Positions 52,327 through 61,679 of a stretch of 64,000 nt of DNA are shown here, piece after piece. The translations under genes and the position numbers were made by a program. The notes under the pieces are model-generated. The model did not search any database and was not told the DNA's origin. It saw only the letters and a list, made by a program, of their open reading frames with translations. Source of the DNA: Jidongwangia harbinensis (lineage in GTDB: Bacteria > Actinomycetota > Actinomycetes > Mycobacteriales > Micromonosporaceae); contig NZ_JAIWNC010000024.1 of assembly GCF_020216025.1 (NCBI RefSeq), positions 1-64,000 on the forward strand, read 5' to 3'. Position 1 is the first letter of the stretch. The number at the start of each line of letters is the position of its first letter.

Positions 52327-53828
52327 GATGACCTCTCCGGTTGGGGGTGCGGCCGGAGCTGGCTCCGGACCTTCGACAGGGCGGACCGGACCCGCCGGCT
52401 CGCCAGGGCGGCGGCGCACCCGCCCAGCAGCACGCCGAGCGTCACGGCCAGGCCGGGCAGGCCCCGGCCGCCGGTCAGCACGCCCAGCGTGCCGGCGGCC
52501 AGCGTCGCCGCGACCAACGCGCCGGCGGCCAGCACCAGCGGGCGGGAGAAGAGGGGCGCGCCGAGCGCACGCCGGGCCAGGATCGCGGCCAGGACGTTCT
52601 CGCAGACGATGCCGAGCGACCAGGCCACCGCGGCGCCGAGCGCGCCGTGCCGCGGGATCAGGACCAGGCAGCCGGCCACGTTCAGGGTCAACCCGGCGAC
52701 CGTGGCGAGCAGGTGCCCGCGGCTGTTCCCGCTCATCAGCAGCACCGTCTGCACCAGGCCGACGCCGACGTTGACCAGCATCGCGGCGGCCAGCACCGCC
52801 ATCGGCCCGGCGCCGGCCGCGAACTCCGGCCCGAACAGCGCCAGGAACGCGGGCGCGAACAGGGCCAACAGGAGGTACGCCGGCCAGGACAGCAGCACGA
52901 TCCACAGGGTGGTGCGCCGGTACACCGCGGCGGCGTCCGGCCGGCGGTCCGTGCCGAGCAGCCGGGACAGCTGCGGCGCGATCGCCACCCGTAGGCCCTG
53001 CATGACGAGCAGGCCGGCGAGCGCGTACCGGCCGACCGCGGCGAACACGCCCGCCTCGGCCTGGCCGGCCAGCGCTCCGGCGAGCAGCACGCCGACCCAC
53101 ATGCTGCTGGCGTCGATCGCCACCGACGCCGCCCGGGGCAGCGCGAAGGACCAGAACGGGCGCCAGTCGGCCGGCGCCGGGCGGGCCACGCCGAGTGGCC
53201 GGGCGACGAGCAGCAGGCCGAGCACCGCGGCGACGCCGACCGGCACCAGCCAGCCGGCGAAGCCGAGCAGCACCCCGCCGCCGGCCGCCACCGCGCCGGC
53301 CACCAGCAGCGGACGGGCGATCGGCACGAACAGGAACTGCACCCCGACGTACGCGGTGACGTTGCGGGTGGCGCGCACCGCGGCGAGCAGCACGGTGGCC
53401 GCCACGATCACCGGTACGCCGACGAACGCGACCCGGATCAGCGCGGTGGCGTCGGCGGAGTCGAGCAGCGCCCGGCCGACCGGCCCGGCCGCGGCGACCC
53501 CGGCGGCGCCCACGGCCAGCGCCAGCCCGAGCGTGGGCAGCAGCGCGACCGGCAGCAGGCGGCCGGCGGTGTCCCGCGGGCGGCGCGGAATCGCCCACAT
53601 CAGCCCGGTGTCCGCGCCCAGGCAGCAGATCGCGCCCACGATGGTGACCAGGCCGATGACGGTGAACAGCGCGCCGGAGCCGTCCGCTCCGTAGGTCCGC
53701 ACGATGACCGTGGTGAGCACGAACCCGAAGGCGCCGTTGACCGCCGCGCCGGCCAGCCCGACGGCGCCGCTGCGGGTGCTGCGCCGCACCTCGTCCGGGG
53801 CCGGCGTGGTGGCCGCTCCGGCACTCAC
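52323..53828 (-). CDS. Polysaccharide flippase (Wzx/MVF-like)
   Basis: 501 residues, about 14 helices. GAVGLAGAAVNGAFGFVLTTVIVRTYG is the typical first segment of Wzx/RfbX oligosaccharide flippases, and LIPRHGALGAAVAWSLGIVCEN matches the C-terminal polysaccharide synthase region. It should move lipid-linked repeat units across the membrane. GTG 53828 overlaps the polymerase stop by 4 bp. Confidence 0.9.
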   Translation of the reverse strand: MSAGAATTPAPDEVRRSTRSGAVGLAGAAVNGAFGFVLTTVIVRTYGADGSGALFTVIGLVTIVGAICCLGADTGLMWAIPRRPRDTAGRLLPVALLPTLGLALAVGAAGVAAAGPVGRALLDSADATALIRVAFVGVPVIVAATVLLAAVRATRNVTAYVGVQFLFVPIARPLLVAGAVAAGGGVLLGFAGWLVPVGVAAVLGLLLVARPLGVARPAPADWRPFWSFALPRAASVAIDASSMWVGVLLAGALAGQAEAGVFAAVGRYALAGLLVMQGLRVAIAPQLSRLLGTDRRPDAAAVYRRTTLWIVLLSWPAYLLLALFAPAFLALFGPEFAAGAGPMAVLAAAMLVNVGVGLVQTVLLMSGNSRGHLLATVAGLTLNVAGCLVLIPRHGALGAAVAWSLGIVCENVLAAILARRALGAPLFSRPLVLAAGALVAATLAAGTLGVLTGGRGLPGLAVTLGVLLGGCAAALASRRVRSALSKVRSQLRPHPQPERSS

Positions 53829-55162
53829 GAGGCGCCCCGGTTGACCGGTCCGTCCAACGCCGCCAGCCCGAGCGCCATCCCGAAGCAGAGCACCGCCAGG
53901 TTGGGGTCGATGTAGGAGTAGAACGGGGTCACCACCACGGCGATCACCGGCAGCGCGCTGAGCCACAGCCCGCGCGGGGTCACCGCCGCGGCCAGCCGCC
54001 GCGCGAGCACCGCCAGCAGCAGGTACACGCAGACCGTGGCGGGAATCCCGTGGCTGTACAGGAGTTGCCAGATCAGGCCCTGGGTGCCGAGCGGCTCGGC
54101 GGCCGTGGTGGTGTCCACCGAGTTCGGCTGCCCGAAGCCGAGCAGCGGGGACTCCACCACCGCCGCCCACGTCTGCGCGTACAGGTCGAAGCGGTCGGTG
54201 TTGGTGTCGGTCGTCGAGGTGCGGTTGGCGATCATGTCGGCCACCGGGATGAACAGCGTGACGATCCAGGCCAGCACCAGGATCGCGCCGACCGGCAGCA
54301 GCAGCCGTACCCGGCCCCGGACGACCTCCCGGCCCAGCAGGTAGAGCACGCCGGCGCCAAGGCCGATGAACATGCCGCGGTTCAGCGTGAGGAACGCCGG
54401 CACCAGGGACAGCGGCAGCGACACCAGCAGGCCGATCCGCCACGCGCCGCGTTTCACCGAGGAGAGGTACGCCAGCACGAACGGCACCAGGAAGCAGTAC
54501 GCGGTGCCCCAGTTGTTGGTGTACGGGTACGGCGCCGCCGGCCGGTAGATCGGGTTGCTGCTGAGCGGGTTGAACTCGGTCGAGTCCAGCCGCGCCACGT
54601 CGGTGATGAACCGTTCGCTGGCCACCCCGGACGGCAGGATCATCTCGAACGGGCTGGCCATGCTGAACGTGGGCGCCAGCACGCCGAGCCAGCCGAGCGC
54701 CACCATGGCGAACCAGTACACGCACAGCGGGCGGGCGATCCGCGTCCAGGACGTGCCGTCGCGGGCCAGGTTGTAGACGTACAGGCCGACCAGGAACGCG
54801 GTGATCAGGTGGCCGTACCGCAGGCCGAACACGATCAGCGAGGTGACCTCGTGGAGCCGGGTGGCGCTGAGCGCGGTGAGGCTCAGGAAGATCAGCCACA
54901 GCGTGGTGCCGGTCGGCAGCCGGATGTGCCCGCGCGTGGCGAGCAGCAGGAACAGCACGACGCCGAAAACCGGCCAGACGAAGTACCAGACGCCCAGCGC
55001 CCACCAGAGCGGCATCAGGCCGAACATCAGCGCCGGCGGCCACAGCGGCAGACCGGCGGTGCGGACCATCCAGGCGTTCGGGTCCCGGACCCCGTCCTCG
55101 ACGGTGGCGACCGCGCGCACCGGGACCAGGGCCCGGCCCTTCGCCAGGAGCGTCCTAGACAC
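53825..55162 (-). CDS. O-antigen ligase/polymerase-like protein (Wzy)
   Basis: 445 residues, about 12 helices with a large outer loop (about 190-235; RFITDVARLDSTEFNPLSSN). AFLTLNRGMFIGLGAGVLYLL and the late SPLLGFGQPNSVD with LYSHGIPA fit Wzy/WaaL-family proteins. It polymerises or ligates undecaprenyl-linked units. ATG 55162 overlaps the GT2 gene end by 8 bp. Confidence 0.88.
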   Translation of the reverse strand: MSRTLLAKGRALVPVRAVATVEDGVRDPNAWMVRTAGLPLWPPALMFGLMPLWWALGVWYFVWPVFGVVLFLLLATRGHIRLPTGTTLWLIFLSLTALSATRLHEVTSLIVFGLRYGHLITAFLVGLYVYNLARDGTSWTRIARPLCVYWFAMVALGWLGVLAPTFSMASPFEMILPSGVASERFITDVARLDSTEFNPLSSNPIYRPAAPYPYTNNWGTAYCFLVPFVLAYLSSVKRGAWRIGLLVSLPLSLVPAFLTLNRGMFIGLGAGVLYLLGREVVRGRVRLLLPVGAILVLAWIVTLFIPVADMIANRTSTTDTNTDRFDLYAQTWAAVVESPLLGFGQPNSVDTTTAAEPLGTQGLIWQLLYSHGIPATVCVYLLLAVLARRLAAAVTPRGLWLSALPVIAVVVTPFYSYIDPNLAVLCFGMALGLAALDGPVNRGAS

Positions 55163-56081
55163 CCCTTCCCCGCTTCTGCGCCATGCGCAGCACCCGCTCC
55201 CCGGAGATCACACCCAGGATCACGGGTACGGTGACCAGCACCCGCTTCTCCCGCGGATTGAGCCGGACCACCGCCGCCAGTTCGCGTACCGCCTCGGTCC
55301 GGCGGTGACCGGAGGCCAGCGCGAACGCGATCTGGCCGCGGATCCGGGCCATCCCGCTGCGGCTGCGAGCCAGCTCGGGGTGCTTGTCGATGAGGTACCG
55401 CTGCGCCTCGACGATGGTCGCCCACCGGCCGAAGTAGAACGATCCGCCGTGCCAGTTCACCACCACGAGCGGTTCCCGGCAGATCCCGATCGCGGTGTGC
55501 CCGGCGACCCGGAGCAGCCACTCGTAGTCCTCGCTGTAGCCGCCCGGGATGTCCTCGTCCACCGGGCCGGCCGCCGCCCACGTCGAACGCCGGACCAGCA
55601 TGGTGCTGGAGTGCACCTCCATCACCCGGTCGGCGAGCAGCTCGTCGAACGTGACCCGGTCCCGGTCCAGCACCCGTACCGTGTCGATGCCGGGTCCCTT
55701 GAGCCGGAGCCCGCAGCTGACCGCGCCAACCGCGAGGTCGGCCAGCAGCGCCACCTGGCGGCTGAGCTTGGTGGGCAGCCACAGGTCGTCGTCGTCGCAG
55801 AACGCCAGCAGCTCGCCGGTCGCGGCGTCGACCCCGCTGTTGCGGCCGCCGGGCAGGCCCTGCCGGTGCCCGTTCTGGATGAACTTCACCGCCCGGTTCC
55901 GGCCGGCCGGCACGGCGAACTCGCGCACGTCGGTGTGGTCGTAGACGACGATGCACTCGATCGCGCCCGGATAGTCCTGGCCGAGGATGCTGCCGACGGC
56001 CCGCTCCAGCAGGCCGGGCCGGTCCCGGGTGGCGACGACGACGGTGACGGACGGGTACGTGGTGACGTCGGTGTCAGGCAC
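55155..56081 (-). CDS. GT2-family glycosyltransferase
   Basis: 308 residues. GT-A fold: SVTVVVATRDRPGLLERAVGS, nucleotide-sugar metal site LLAFCDDDDLWLPTKL, and the acceptor region GGYSEDYEWLLRVA with ED catalytic pair. A C-terminal helical tail contains no membrane segment. Adds a sugar to the growing repeat unit. ATG 56081 overlaps the end of the chain-length gene by 8 bp. Confidence 0.92.
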   Translation of the reverse strand: MPDTDVTTYPSVTVVVATRDRPGLLERAVGSILGQDYPGAIECIVVYDHTDVREFAVPAGRNRAVKFIQNGHRQGLPGGRNSGVDAATGELLAFCDDDDLWLPTKLSRQVALLADLAVGAVSCGLRLKGPGIDTVRVLDRDRVTFDELLADRVMEVHSSTMLVRRSTWAAAGPVDEDIPGGYSEDYEWLLRVAGHTAIGICREPLVVVNWHGGSFYFGRWATIVEAQRYLIDKHPELARSRSGMARIRGQIAFALASGHRRTEAVRELAAVVRLNPREKRVLVTVPVILGVISGERVLRMAQKRGRGV

Positions 56082-57720
56082 CGCGACCTCCGGTCAGGAC
56101 GAAACCAACGGTCTGGGCACCGGCCGAGCGCAGCCGGTCGACGAGCCGGGTCAGTTCCCGGTTGCGGGTCCGGTCCCGCGCCACCACCAGCACCGCCACG
56201 CCGGACTGGGCGGCGCGGACGCCGCGTTCGTCGGTGTCCGACGGCGGGGCGTCCACCACCACCACGCCTTCGGTGGGGTGGTCGTCGAGCGGGCACACCG
56301 TCACCTCCCCGGCGCCGACCGGCACGCCCGCCGGCCGGTTGCCGGCCGGCGGTACGACGACCGGCGTCCGGGGCGCCTCGATCACCAGCGTCGCCTCGGG
56401 GTCGTCGGTCCGCGTCTCCGCGCCGGCCAGCGCGGTCCGCCCGGCCGGGCCGCTCACCCGCGGCACGGTCAGCGCCGGCCGCGGCCCGGAGCCGATCCGG
56501 TCACCCGCGGGCGAGCCGTTCAGTCGCGGTTCGGCCGGCGTCTCGCCGCCGGTGACGCCGCCCGGGCGGGACCGCGGCGGCGTGCGCTTCTGCGCGGCGT
56601 CCAGGATCTTTCGCAGTGCGTCGTGGGACTCCGGCGGGGCGGCGAGCCAGACCCGCTGGCCGGCCTCGGCCAGCGCCGCGGCGAGGTTGCCGCTCACCGT
56701 GCTGCGGCCCTCGTCATCGCGCCCGGACAGCAGCACCAGCGGGCGGTCCGGGTGCCGGTCGATCCACTTGAGAATGGCCAGCGACACGTACCGGGCGTCG
56801 GCCGCCGCGGCCGCCTCGCTGCGCCGGCCGGCCGACCGCACCACGCCCAGGGCCGGCACGCCGATCAGGTCGGCCGCCTGGTCGAGGGAACGGATCCGGC
56901 GGTCCAGCGCCTCCCGCGCGTGCGCGGCGACCATGCCCAGCAGTGCACCGCCGAGCACGCCGCCGACCACGTACAGCAGACCCGCGTCGTGGCTGGACGG
57001 CAGCGGCGCGCGGGCCGCCGCGGTGATCGACCCCGGGCTCAGATCGGCCGAGGCGATCTTCGCCCGCTGGTTGGCGAGCTGGGCCACCTGGTCGTTGAGC
57101 GCACCGACCTGGTCCAGCATGGCCTGGGTGCGCGGCGGCACCGTGTCGGTGGAGGAATCCAGGCTGGGCAGTTCCTTCTGCGCGGCCTTGCGCTGGTCGT
57201 TGACCTGCCGGATGGTGCTGTCGTAGGAGAGCAGCAGGGAGGACCGTTGCTGCTGGTAGATGGCCTCGCGGACCCGCAGGTAGGTCTGCGCGGCCGCGTT
57301 GGCGCCGGTCACCGCCTGGTCCTGGGCGTCGTCGCCGTACTGGAAGCGCAGCACCTGACCGCCGGTCGGTACCTCGACGGTGAGCGCGCCGCGGACCTCG
57401 TCGGGGTCCCGGTTCAGGATCCGGGCCGTGGTGTCGATGACGTCGTTGCCCATCGCCACCCCGTTCTCCGCGGTCATGTTGATGACCCGGTCCGCGCCGC
57501 TGGACGGGTAGGTGAACGGGTCGGTCACCACCGGGCGCAGCACCACCACGGTGGTGGCCTGGTAGGTCGCCGGGAAGAAGAACAGATAACCCAGGACGGC
57601 AAGTGCGACGGCGGCGGTGGTGGCGAGCACGATGCGCCATCGGCGCAGCGGGATCCTTATGACGTCCGCGAAGCCCACGACGCGCTGCCGGCTCGCGGCG
57701 ACGGCATCAGTGACATCCAT
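56074..57720 (-). CDS. Wzz/BY-kinase-like chain-length protein with altered Walker A
   Basis: 548 residues. Two membrane helices (IVLATTAAVALAVLGYLFFF, about 32-51; LLYVVGGVLGGALLGMVAA, about 245) enclose a coiled outer domain: the Wzz fold. The cytoplasmic part resembles bacterial tyrosine kinases, with VLLSGRDDEGRSTVSGNLA where the usual Walker A has GEGKST; the lysine is Arg. A Walker-B-like EGVVVVDAPPSDTD follows. No Tyr-rich tail is present. It probably controls chain length, with doubtful kinase activity. ATG 57720 is chosen for GGGGAG 9 bases upstream over ATG 57729. Confidence 0.88.
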   Translation of the reverse strand: MDVTDAVAASRQRVVGFADVIRIPLRRWRIVLATTAAVALAVLGYLFFFPATYQATTVVVLRPVVTDPFTYPSSGADRVINMTAENGVAMGNDVIDTTARILNRDPDEVRGALTVEVPTGGQVLRFQYGDDAQDQAVTGANAAAQTYLRVREAIYQQQRSSLLLSYDSTIRQVNDQRKAAQKELPSLDSSTDTVPPRTQAMLDQVGALNDQVAQLANQRAKIASADLSPGSITAAARAPLPSSHDAGLLYVVGGVLGGALLGMVAAHAREALDRRIRSLDQAADLIGVPALGVVRSAGRRSEAAAAADARYVSLAILKWIDRHPDRPLVLLSGRDDEGRSTVSGNLAAALAEAGQRVWLAAPPESHDALRKILDAAQKRTPPRSRPGGVTGGETPAEPRLNGSPAGDRIGSGPRPALTVPRVSGPAGRTALAGAETRTDDPEATLVIEAPRTPVVVPPAGNRPAGVPVGAGEVTVCPLDDHPTEGVVVVDAPPSDTDERGVRAAQSGVAVLVVARDRTRNRELTRLVDRLRSAGAQTVGFVLTGGRGA

Positions 57721-57817
57721 GGTTGACATCTCCCCGACGGAGTTGGTGCGGCGGACCGGCCGTTCCGCCGGTCGCCGGGCCGCAGCGTTGCGACCCGGCG
57801 CCCGGCGGGCGTCCGGC

Positions 57818-59788
57818 CTAGGAGGTGGCGTAGAACAGGGTCGGGTTGCTCCAGGTCGTGGCCGGCGTGCCCGCCGCCACGACGGTCGCCGCGGTGGCGT
57901 CCACCGCGACGTCGGCGGCCGGGTCGAACGGAACGCTCCGCAACGTGCCGTCGATGGAGCCGTACACCAGATTGCCGTTCACCAGCGTCATCCCGCGCAC
58001 GGTGCGCCAGTCGATGCCCTCGGTGGGCAGCGTGAACGGGGAGCATCCGAGCAGGTAGCCGTCCGGTGTGAGGTAGCGGTACTGCAGCGCGTTGCCGGTG
58101 GAGGTGACGTAGTACATCCGGCCGTTCAGGTAGAACGCGCCGTTCATCGCCGCCGCGTTGTACCAGGAGTTGAAGCTGTTACCGGTCCACGGTGCACCGA
58201 TCGTGCCGCCGGTGAACATCGAGATGCTGAAGACGCTGCCGGACGGCGCCGTCACGTCGGTCTTCGACCAGTACAGCTTGTTGGCCACCACGAACGCGCT
58301 TCGCGCCGAGGTCAGGTTGGGCTGCGCCACGACGGCCGGCGTGCCCAGCCCGTCCGGGCCGTACGGCACCTTGGTCACCTGGCCGTTGCCGGCGCCCAGG
58401 TAGAGGAAGCCGGGGCTGCCCTGCGGCGCGTCCTGGACCGCGACGGTACGGCCGCTCGCGGTCGGGAACAGCGCCTGCCGCCCGTGGTACTCGTTGCCCA
58501 GCCCGTCGGAGTCCTGCCCCACGTAGAGGCCGTTGCTGCCCTTCCACAGCTCCCAGACGATCGGGCCCCAGTTGGTGCCGCCGTCCGGCAGGTTGCCGCC
58601 CGGTGAGCGCCCGGGGTTCCAGTTCAGCGGCAGGCCGTTGTTCGCGTCCAGGGCGCCCAGGCCGTACCGGTCGATCCCGCCGTTGCCCCGGCGGTCGCTG
58701 CCGTTGGCGTTGTTGAGCCAGCGGAAGTGCCCGGCCACGTACACGATGCCGTCGGCGACCTCGACCGAGGTGACCGAGTCGGTGCCGGTGAAGTTCACCC
58801 AGGTGGCGACGGCCTCGCCGCGATGGGCGGTCTCGTACCGGACGATCGCGTCGCAGTACCCGTCGCCCCGCCCGCCGTCCGCGATGATGACGAAGTGGCT
58901 GCCGTCGTCGGAGAAGTCCACGTCCCGGGCGTAGAACGGGAAGCCGCTGTGGCAGGGTGCCTCGTACCGGTCGGTGTGCCAGCTGGTGACCGTGGGCAGG
59001 CCGGTGGTGTCGATGACCGCGACCTGGTTGCGCGGCTCGCCGTTCACCACGGTGAAGTTGCCGGTCGCGACCAGCGTGCCGCCGTCCGGCGAGACCGCGA
59101 TGGCCCAGACCAGTTCGAACGAGTTGTCCATCGGCCGGGCGCCGCTCGCGTCCACCTGGAAGCTCGCGTCGATCGCGCCGGTGGTGGCGTTGAGCCGGGC
59201 CAGCAGCGAATGCTCGGTGCCGTTGACCCAGTGGAACGCGCCCGCGATGTAGAGGTAGTTGCCGTGCACCACGGCCCGGCGCACCACGCCACCGTCGGCC
59301 CGGCCCACCCAGCTGCCGATGGTGTCGCCGGTGGCCGGGTCGAGCGCCACCAGGTTCTTGCGGGCGACGCCGTTGACCGTGCCGAAGTTGCCGCCCACGA
59401 TGAGCTTGCCGTCCGGGCTGATCGCCAGCGTCTGCACCGCGTTGTCGAATTCGGGCGTGAAGTTCGGCCGCAGCGCGCCGGTGCCGGCGTCGTACGCGAC
59501 CAGATAGCTGGCCGGCGACCAGTCCGCGGCGCCGGCGGCCTTGATGCCGGTGAACGACCCACCGGCGTAGATGGTGTTGCCGATCTGCGCGAAGGCCCGG
59601 ATGCTGCCGTTCTGCGCGTGCGGTGTGTAGTCGACCGGGTTACCGGAGACGAGCCTCGCCGGAGCCGGCGAGGGTATGTAGACGGCTTGCGCCGGAATGG
59701 CGGTCGTGGCGACCGTCAGACCCAGCACCAGGGCCGGCACCAGAAATCTGGTGAGCGGCCGAGGCCCGGGTCGACGTGAACGGAACAC
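57818..59788 (-). CDS. Secreted beta-propeller (Delta60-type repeat) protein
   Basis: 656 residues. A signal peptide (FLVPALVLGLTVATTAIPAQA) and then blade-like repeats such as NTIYAGGSFTGIK, GKLIVGGNFGTVNGVARKNLV, NYLYIAGAFHWVNG, GTLVATGNFTVVNGEPRNQV, IVYVAGHFRWLNN; the pattern VGGNFTxVNG is typical of Delta-60/DUF5122 repeats. C-terminal half is a second propeller-like region. GTG 59788 has GAGGAG 5 bases upstream. Located in the polysaccharide operon, so probably a polymer-binding or surface protein. Confidence 0.85.
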   Translation of the reverse strand: MFRSRRPGPRPLTRFLVPALVLGLTVATTAIPAQAVYIPSPAPARLVSGNPVDYTPHAQNGSIRAFAQIGNTIYAGGSFTGIKAAGAADWSPASYLVAYDAGTGALRPNFTPEFDNAVQTLAISPDGKLIVGGNFGTVNGVARKNLVALDPATGDTIGSWVGRADGGVVRRAVVHGNYLYIAGAFHWVNGTEHSLLARLNATTGAIDASFQVDASGARPMDNSFELVWAIAVSPDGGTLVATGNFTVVNGEPRNQVAVIDTTGLPTVTSWHTDRYEAPCHSGFPFYARDVDFSDDGSHFVIIADGGRGDGYCDAIVRYETAHRGEAVATWVNFTGTDSVTSVEVADGIVYVAGHFRWLNNANGSDRRGNGGIDRYGLGALDANNGLPLNWNPGRSPGGNLPDGGTNWGPIVWELWKGSNGLYVGQDSDGLGNEYHGRQALFPTASGRTVAVQDAPQGSPGFLYLGAGNGQVTKVPYGPDGLGTPAVVAQPNLTSARSAFVVANKLYWSKTDVTAPSGSVFSISMFTGGTIGAPWTGNSFNSWYNAAAMNGAFYLNGRMYYVTSTGNALQYRYLTPDGYLLGCSPFTLPTEGIDWRTVRGMTLVNGNLVYGSIDGTLRSVPFDPAADVAVDATAATVVAAGTPATTWSNPTLFYATS

Positions 59789-59814
59789 TGGCACTCCTCA
59801 TCGAGCGTTTCGGA

Positions 59815-60765
59815 CTAGGACGGGATCGTGGGCACCAGGCGGAACGGCGCCACCGACGGACTTGCGCGTACCGACCATGCGGCGGCGGCCTCCAGGTCGG
59901 CGAGGCTGACCTCGTCCGCCTCGCGGGCCACGACCAGCTGCCGGCCCTCCAGTTCGCGCGCCATGGCGACCTGGTGGTCATCGACGTGCTCGCCGTGCAG
60001 CCGGCGCCGGGGCACGTACACCGCGCGGCGACCGGCCTGCATGGCGGCCAGGGCGGAACCGACGCCGGCGTGCGAGATCACCACGTCCGCCTCGCTCATC
60101 GCCTGGCGCATCTCCGCGACCGGGACCTGCCGCCGGGCGTCCGGCGGCATCCGGTCGATCCGGGTGGCGCCGACCTGCCAGAGCACGTCCAGACCGCGGG
60201 GCAGCACGTCGACCAGCCGGTTCAGCAGCCGCGGGAACGTGTAGCGCTCGTGCGTGCCGAGCGTGACCACGACCTTCCGTACCGGTCGCGGCCGTTCCAC
60301 CGGCGCGGCGGTGAACGCGTCGAAGATCGACCCGCCGAACCGCCAGGTCTCGTTCGCCCAGGACGGGTACTGGGTGTACAGCGTGGTCCGCGGCAGCCGC
60401 GCGGCCATCCGCCCGGTCAGTGACGGCCCGTCGGTGCGGGTCGCGCTCTCGATGTACGCGCACTCGATGCCGGCCGCGGTGGCCGGCACGAAGAAGGACA
60501 TGGCGATGCTCGCCCCGGTGCTGATCACCCGCTCGTACCGGTGCCGGCGGAACATCCGGCGCGCGACCAGCAGGTCCCGGATCGCGCCGGCCAGGTCGCG
60601 GCTGGTGGCCGGCGGCGCGTGCACCACGTCCTCGCCGTCCAGCAGCGAACGGCTCTGCGGGCTGTCGAAGGTGACCCACCGCCGGTCCGTCACGCCGAGC
60701 CTGGGCACCAGGTCGTGCAGTTCGGCGAGGTGGCCGCCGGTCGAGGCGACGAGCAGCGTGGTCAT
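59815..60765 (-). CDS. Glycosyltransferase, PssD/PssE (GT28-like)
   Basis: 316 residues. N-terminal LLVASTGGHLAELHDL and C-terminal VVVTLGTHERYTFPRLL, SEADVVISHAGVGSALAAMQAGRRAVYVPR fit the combined Alg14/PssD plus Alg13/PssE (EpsE/F) glycosyltransferases, here in one chain. In two-subunit systems these are separate proteins. Adds the second sugar to the undecaprenyl-linked first sugar. ATG 60765 overlaps the PAP2 stop by 4 bp. Confidence 0.88.
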   Translation of the reverse strand: MTTLLVASTGGHLAELHDLVPRLGVTDRRWVTFDSPQSRSLLDGEDVVHAPPATSRDLAGAIRDLLVARRMFRRHRYERVISTGASIAMSFFVPATAAGIECAYIESATRTDGPSLTGRMAARLPRTTLYTQYPSWANETWRFGGSIFDAFTAAPVERPRPVRKVVVTLGTHERYTFPRLLNRLVDVLPRGLDVLWQVGATRIDRMPPDARRQVPVAEMRQAMSEADVVISHAGVGSALAAMQAGRRAVYVPRRRLHGEHVDDHQVAMARELEGRQLVVAREADEVSLADLEAAAAWSVRASPSVAPFRLVPTIPS

Positions 60766-61646
60766 TTCGCCGGTTCCAGCGGTACGGCGGCCGGCGGCGC
60801 GGCGTCCGGCACCGGTCTGGACCCGGTGACCGGATAGCGGCCGGCCAGCACGCAGACGGCGACGGCGAAGCCGAGGAACAGCGCCGGTCCGAACAGCACG
60901 CCGGCGATCACGTCGGTGAACCAGTGCTTCTGCACGTAGATCCGCGAGTAGCCCTCGTAGCAGGCCAGCAGGAACACGAACGTGCCCAGCGCGACGTGGC
61001 CGCGCCGGCTCATCCGCCAGGTCAGCGCCGCGAACAGGGCGAGCGTGCCGAAGACCATGACGATCCGGGCGATGCCGCCGGACGGGTACGACCCCAGGCC
61101 GGTCGGCGGGTGGCCGCGGTCCACCATGCCGGTGACGATCGCCTGCACGTACTGCTCCAGCGGGAACTGCGCCCCGATCGCGACCAGTGGAATCCAGAAC
61201 CGCCGGCGCCACAGCACCGCGAAGACGGCGGCACCGGCCGCGGTGACCCACTTCAACGGGTACCGGTCACCGAGCGCGGTGTAGACCCAGTTGAAGTCCT
61301 CGAAGGCGGGGTTGCGGCGGGTGGTGACCCAGTTCAGCACCGGCCAGTCGATCGCGTCCTCGAGGCGGTGCGCCACCTCGCCGAGCGGCCAGAACACCGC
61401 GACCACCGCGGCCGACCAGGCGAGCACGACGACCAGCGCGGCACCCGGCCGGCCGAACGCGGTGATCAGCCCGTCGATCGCGGTGGCGGTTCGGGCGGCG
61501 AACCGGCTGCCGGCCAGGCTCCGCAGCGGCCCGTACGCCAGCAGCGGCCCGGTCACCAGCGCGAAGATCACCACAAAAGCCGCGATGAAATACAGTGTTA
61601 CCACCGAGCTGTCCCCATCCTGCGGCGTCCCCCACCGCGCGAACAC
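60762..61646 (-). CDS. PAP2-superfamily membrane protein
   Basis: 294 residues, six helices. MVDRGHPP, SYPSGGIARIVMV and YVQKHWFTDVIAGVLFG occupy the positions of the three PAP2 motifs (KxxxxxxRP, PSGH, RxxxxxHxxxD), but the catalytic first His is Gly in PSGG and the KxxxxxxRP motif is weak. Family function is lipid-phosphate hydrolysis, here perhaps undecaprenyl-phosphate recycling; activity is doubtful. GTG 61646 is used; GTG 61604 with GGGGA upstream is a good alternative. Confidence 0.82.
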   Translation of the reverse strand: MFARWGTPQDGDSSVVTLYFIAAFVVIFALVTGPLLAYGPLRSLAGSRFAARTATAIDGLITAFGRPGAALVVVLAWSAAVVAVFWPLGEVAHRLEDAIDWPVLNWVTTRRNPAFEDFNWVYTALGDRYPLKWVTAAGAAVFAVLWRRRFWIPLVAIGAQFPLEQYVQAIVTGMVDRGHPPTGLGSYPSGGIARIVMVFGTLALFAALTWRMSRRGHVALGTFVFLLACYEGYSRIYVQKHWFTDVIAGVLFGPALFLGFAVAVCVLAGRYPVTGSRPVPDAAPPAAVPLEPAK

Positions 61647-61679
61647 TTCCCTGCCTCGACGGGCGCCCCGCTGCGCCGG

